This document shows, one piece after another, positions 6,066 through 6,801 of a DNA stretch of 6,801 bases. Each line of letters begins with the position of its first letter. Position 1 is the first letter of the stretch. Both the position numbers and the translations under genes were made by a program. Where the stretch lies: contig CAJQPD010000289.1 of assembly GCA_905480085.1 (NCBI GenBank), positions 1 through 6,801 on the forward strand. The letters are read 5' to 3'. The notes beneath the pieces were generated by a model. The model worked only from the letters and a program-made list of their open reading frames with translations, ran no database searches and was not told where the DNA came from. This DNA comes from an uncultured Acidimicrobiia bacterium (GTDB taxonomy: Bacteria; Actinomycetota; Acidimicrobiia; Spongiisociales; JAENVV01).

Positions 6066-6801
6066 CTAAAGCAGTCCTTGCATCAGGTTGGCGATATGGT
6101 CGCCAATGGCGAGAGAGCTGGTGGCAGCCGGGCTGGGGGCATTGAGCACATGGATGGCGTTGTCCGTTTTGATCATCGAGAAGTCGTCCTGGAGGCTGCC
6201 ATCTGGCATGACGATCTGGGCTCGCACGCCGGCACCGCCGGGTTCGAGATGTTCGCCGCGGATTTCCGGAACGAGTTTCGTGGCCGTTTTTGCATAGGTC
6301 GAACTGCGAGCTGAGCGCCACACCTCCATCGCCCCGGTCTTCCAATACTTGGCGGCGAGCTTCATAAATCCGCCATAGGCAAACGTGCGAGCCAACTCAC
6401 CGAATTCGGGGCGAACTCCCCGATAGTGCTCACGACCCATCGCCAGGACGGCGTTGGGACCGACCTCGACCCGACCGTCGACCCGTCGGGTGAAGTGGAC
6501 CCCCAACCAGGGGAATCGGGGGTCGGGGACCGGGTAGATGAGGCCATTGATGAGCGACGACGCAGCCTCCGTCAATTGGTAGTACTCACCGCGGAAGGGC
6601 ACTACCCGACCTGGCGTATCCAGTCCTGACATGGCCGCCACCCGATCGGCGTGCAACCCGGCGCAGGCGATCATCGCCCGTGCCTCGATCGTACCTCCGG
6701 GAGTGTCAATCTCGACCCCGCCTGTACCGGATCGGATCCTCTGGACGGGTTGACCCAGCTTGATGTCCCCCGACAACTTCTCAGCCAGACGAACTGCCAC
6801 C
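6066..6801 (-). CDS. lhgO: L-2-hydroxyglutarate oxidase, C-terminal part (runs off window)
   Basis: The last 244 or so residues of a FAD-dependent oxidoreductase of the DAO family, matching LhgO, which oxidises L-2-hydroxyglutarate to 2-oxoglutarate. Diagnostic segments are ACAGLHADRVAAMSG, VPFRGEYYQL, YPVPDPRFPWLGVHFTRR, VGPNAVLAMGREHY and the C-terminal NAPSPAATSSLAIGDHIA. Family members are about 400 residues, so roughly 40 % of the protein, including the N-terminal FAD-binding GxGxxG motif, lies beyond 6801. The GTG near the window edge is an internal Val codon, not a start. The gene converges on the amidohydrolase gene across 33 bp with no clear terminator. E. coli lhgO sits with csiD and the gab genes in glutarate/lysine breakdown, but here its link to the neighbouring cluster is doubtful. 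Confidence 0.92.
   Translation of the reverse strand, partial: VAVRLAEKLSGDIKLGQPVQRIRSGTGGVEIDTPGGTIEARAMIACAGLHADRVAAMSGLDTPGRVVPFRGEYYQLTEAASSLINGLIYPVPDPRFPWLGVHFTRRVDGRVEVGPNAVLAMGREHYRGVRPEFGELARTFAYGGFMKLAAKYWKTGAMEVWRSARSSTYAKTATKLVPEIRGEHLEPGGAGVRAQIVMPDGSLQDDFSMIKTDNAIHVLNAPSPAATSSLAIGDHIANLMQGLL

Overview
This is GC-rich DNA (roughly 60 % by eye) with dense, tightly packed genes. It includes a putative coenzyme F420-dependent luciferase-like oxidoreductase, an aerobic-type molybdenum hydroxylase large subunit, and two start codons that each sit 7 nt behind a TANNNT box, as in leaderless transcripts. Together these suggest an actinobacterium, perhaps of the Acidimicrobiia type, although some Chloroflexota share several of these traits. 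The host assignment is inference, not proof.

Layout. Positions 1-442 hold a 193-bp inverted repeat (1-193 against 250-442, one mismatch) around a 56-bp centre (194-249). The right arm and centre read as the 3' end of a class III (GabT-like) aminotransferase ending at 457. The left arm is the same coding sequence turned backwards, which looks like a fold-back assembly or amplification chimera, or a very recent inverted duplication. Positions 485-4968 are a compact four-gene operon on the minus strand, in transcription order: small cupin (4968-4594), molybdopterin-binding xanthine dehydrogenase/CoxL-like subunit (4597-2363), nitrilase (2370-1330), and LLM-class putative F420-dependent oxidoreductase (1327-485). 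Junctions are a 4-nt ATGA overlap, an 8-nt overlap and a 2-nt gap. Divergent from this operon is an ACMSD-type metal-dependent amidohydrolase/decarboxylase (5046-6032, +). It is followed, in convergent orientation and 33 bp away, by the C-terminal part of an L-2-hydroxyglutarate oxidase (LhgO) that runs off the window end.

How the genes may work together. The cupin operon and the amidohydrolase start back to back from a 77-bp gap (4969-5045). In this gap the two predicted promoters mirror each other: each TTGC-type -35 is one half of a 12-bp perfect palindrome at 5001-5012, and each TANNNT -10 lies 7 nt before an ATG. This makes the five genes look like one co-regulated unit. The enzyme classes (ring hydroxylation, nitrile hydrolysis, F420 or flavin redox, ring-acid decarboxylation, cupin) fit a catabolic route for an aromatic or heteroaromatic compound that carries, or passes through, a nitrile and a carboxylate. 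The substrate cannot be read from the sequence. The Mo-hydroxylase lacks its usual FAD and [2Fe-2S] partner genes here.

No tRNA, rRNA, CRISPR array, insertion sequence or convincing intrinsic terminator was seen. The convergent gaps at 458-484 and 6033-6065 hold no recognisable feature.
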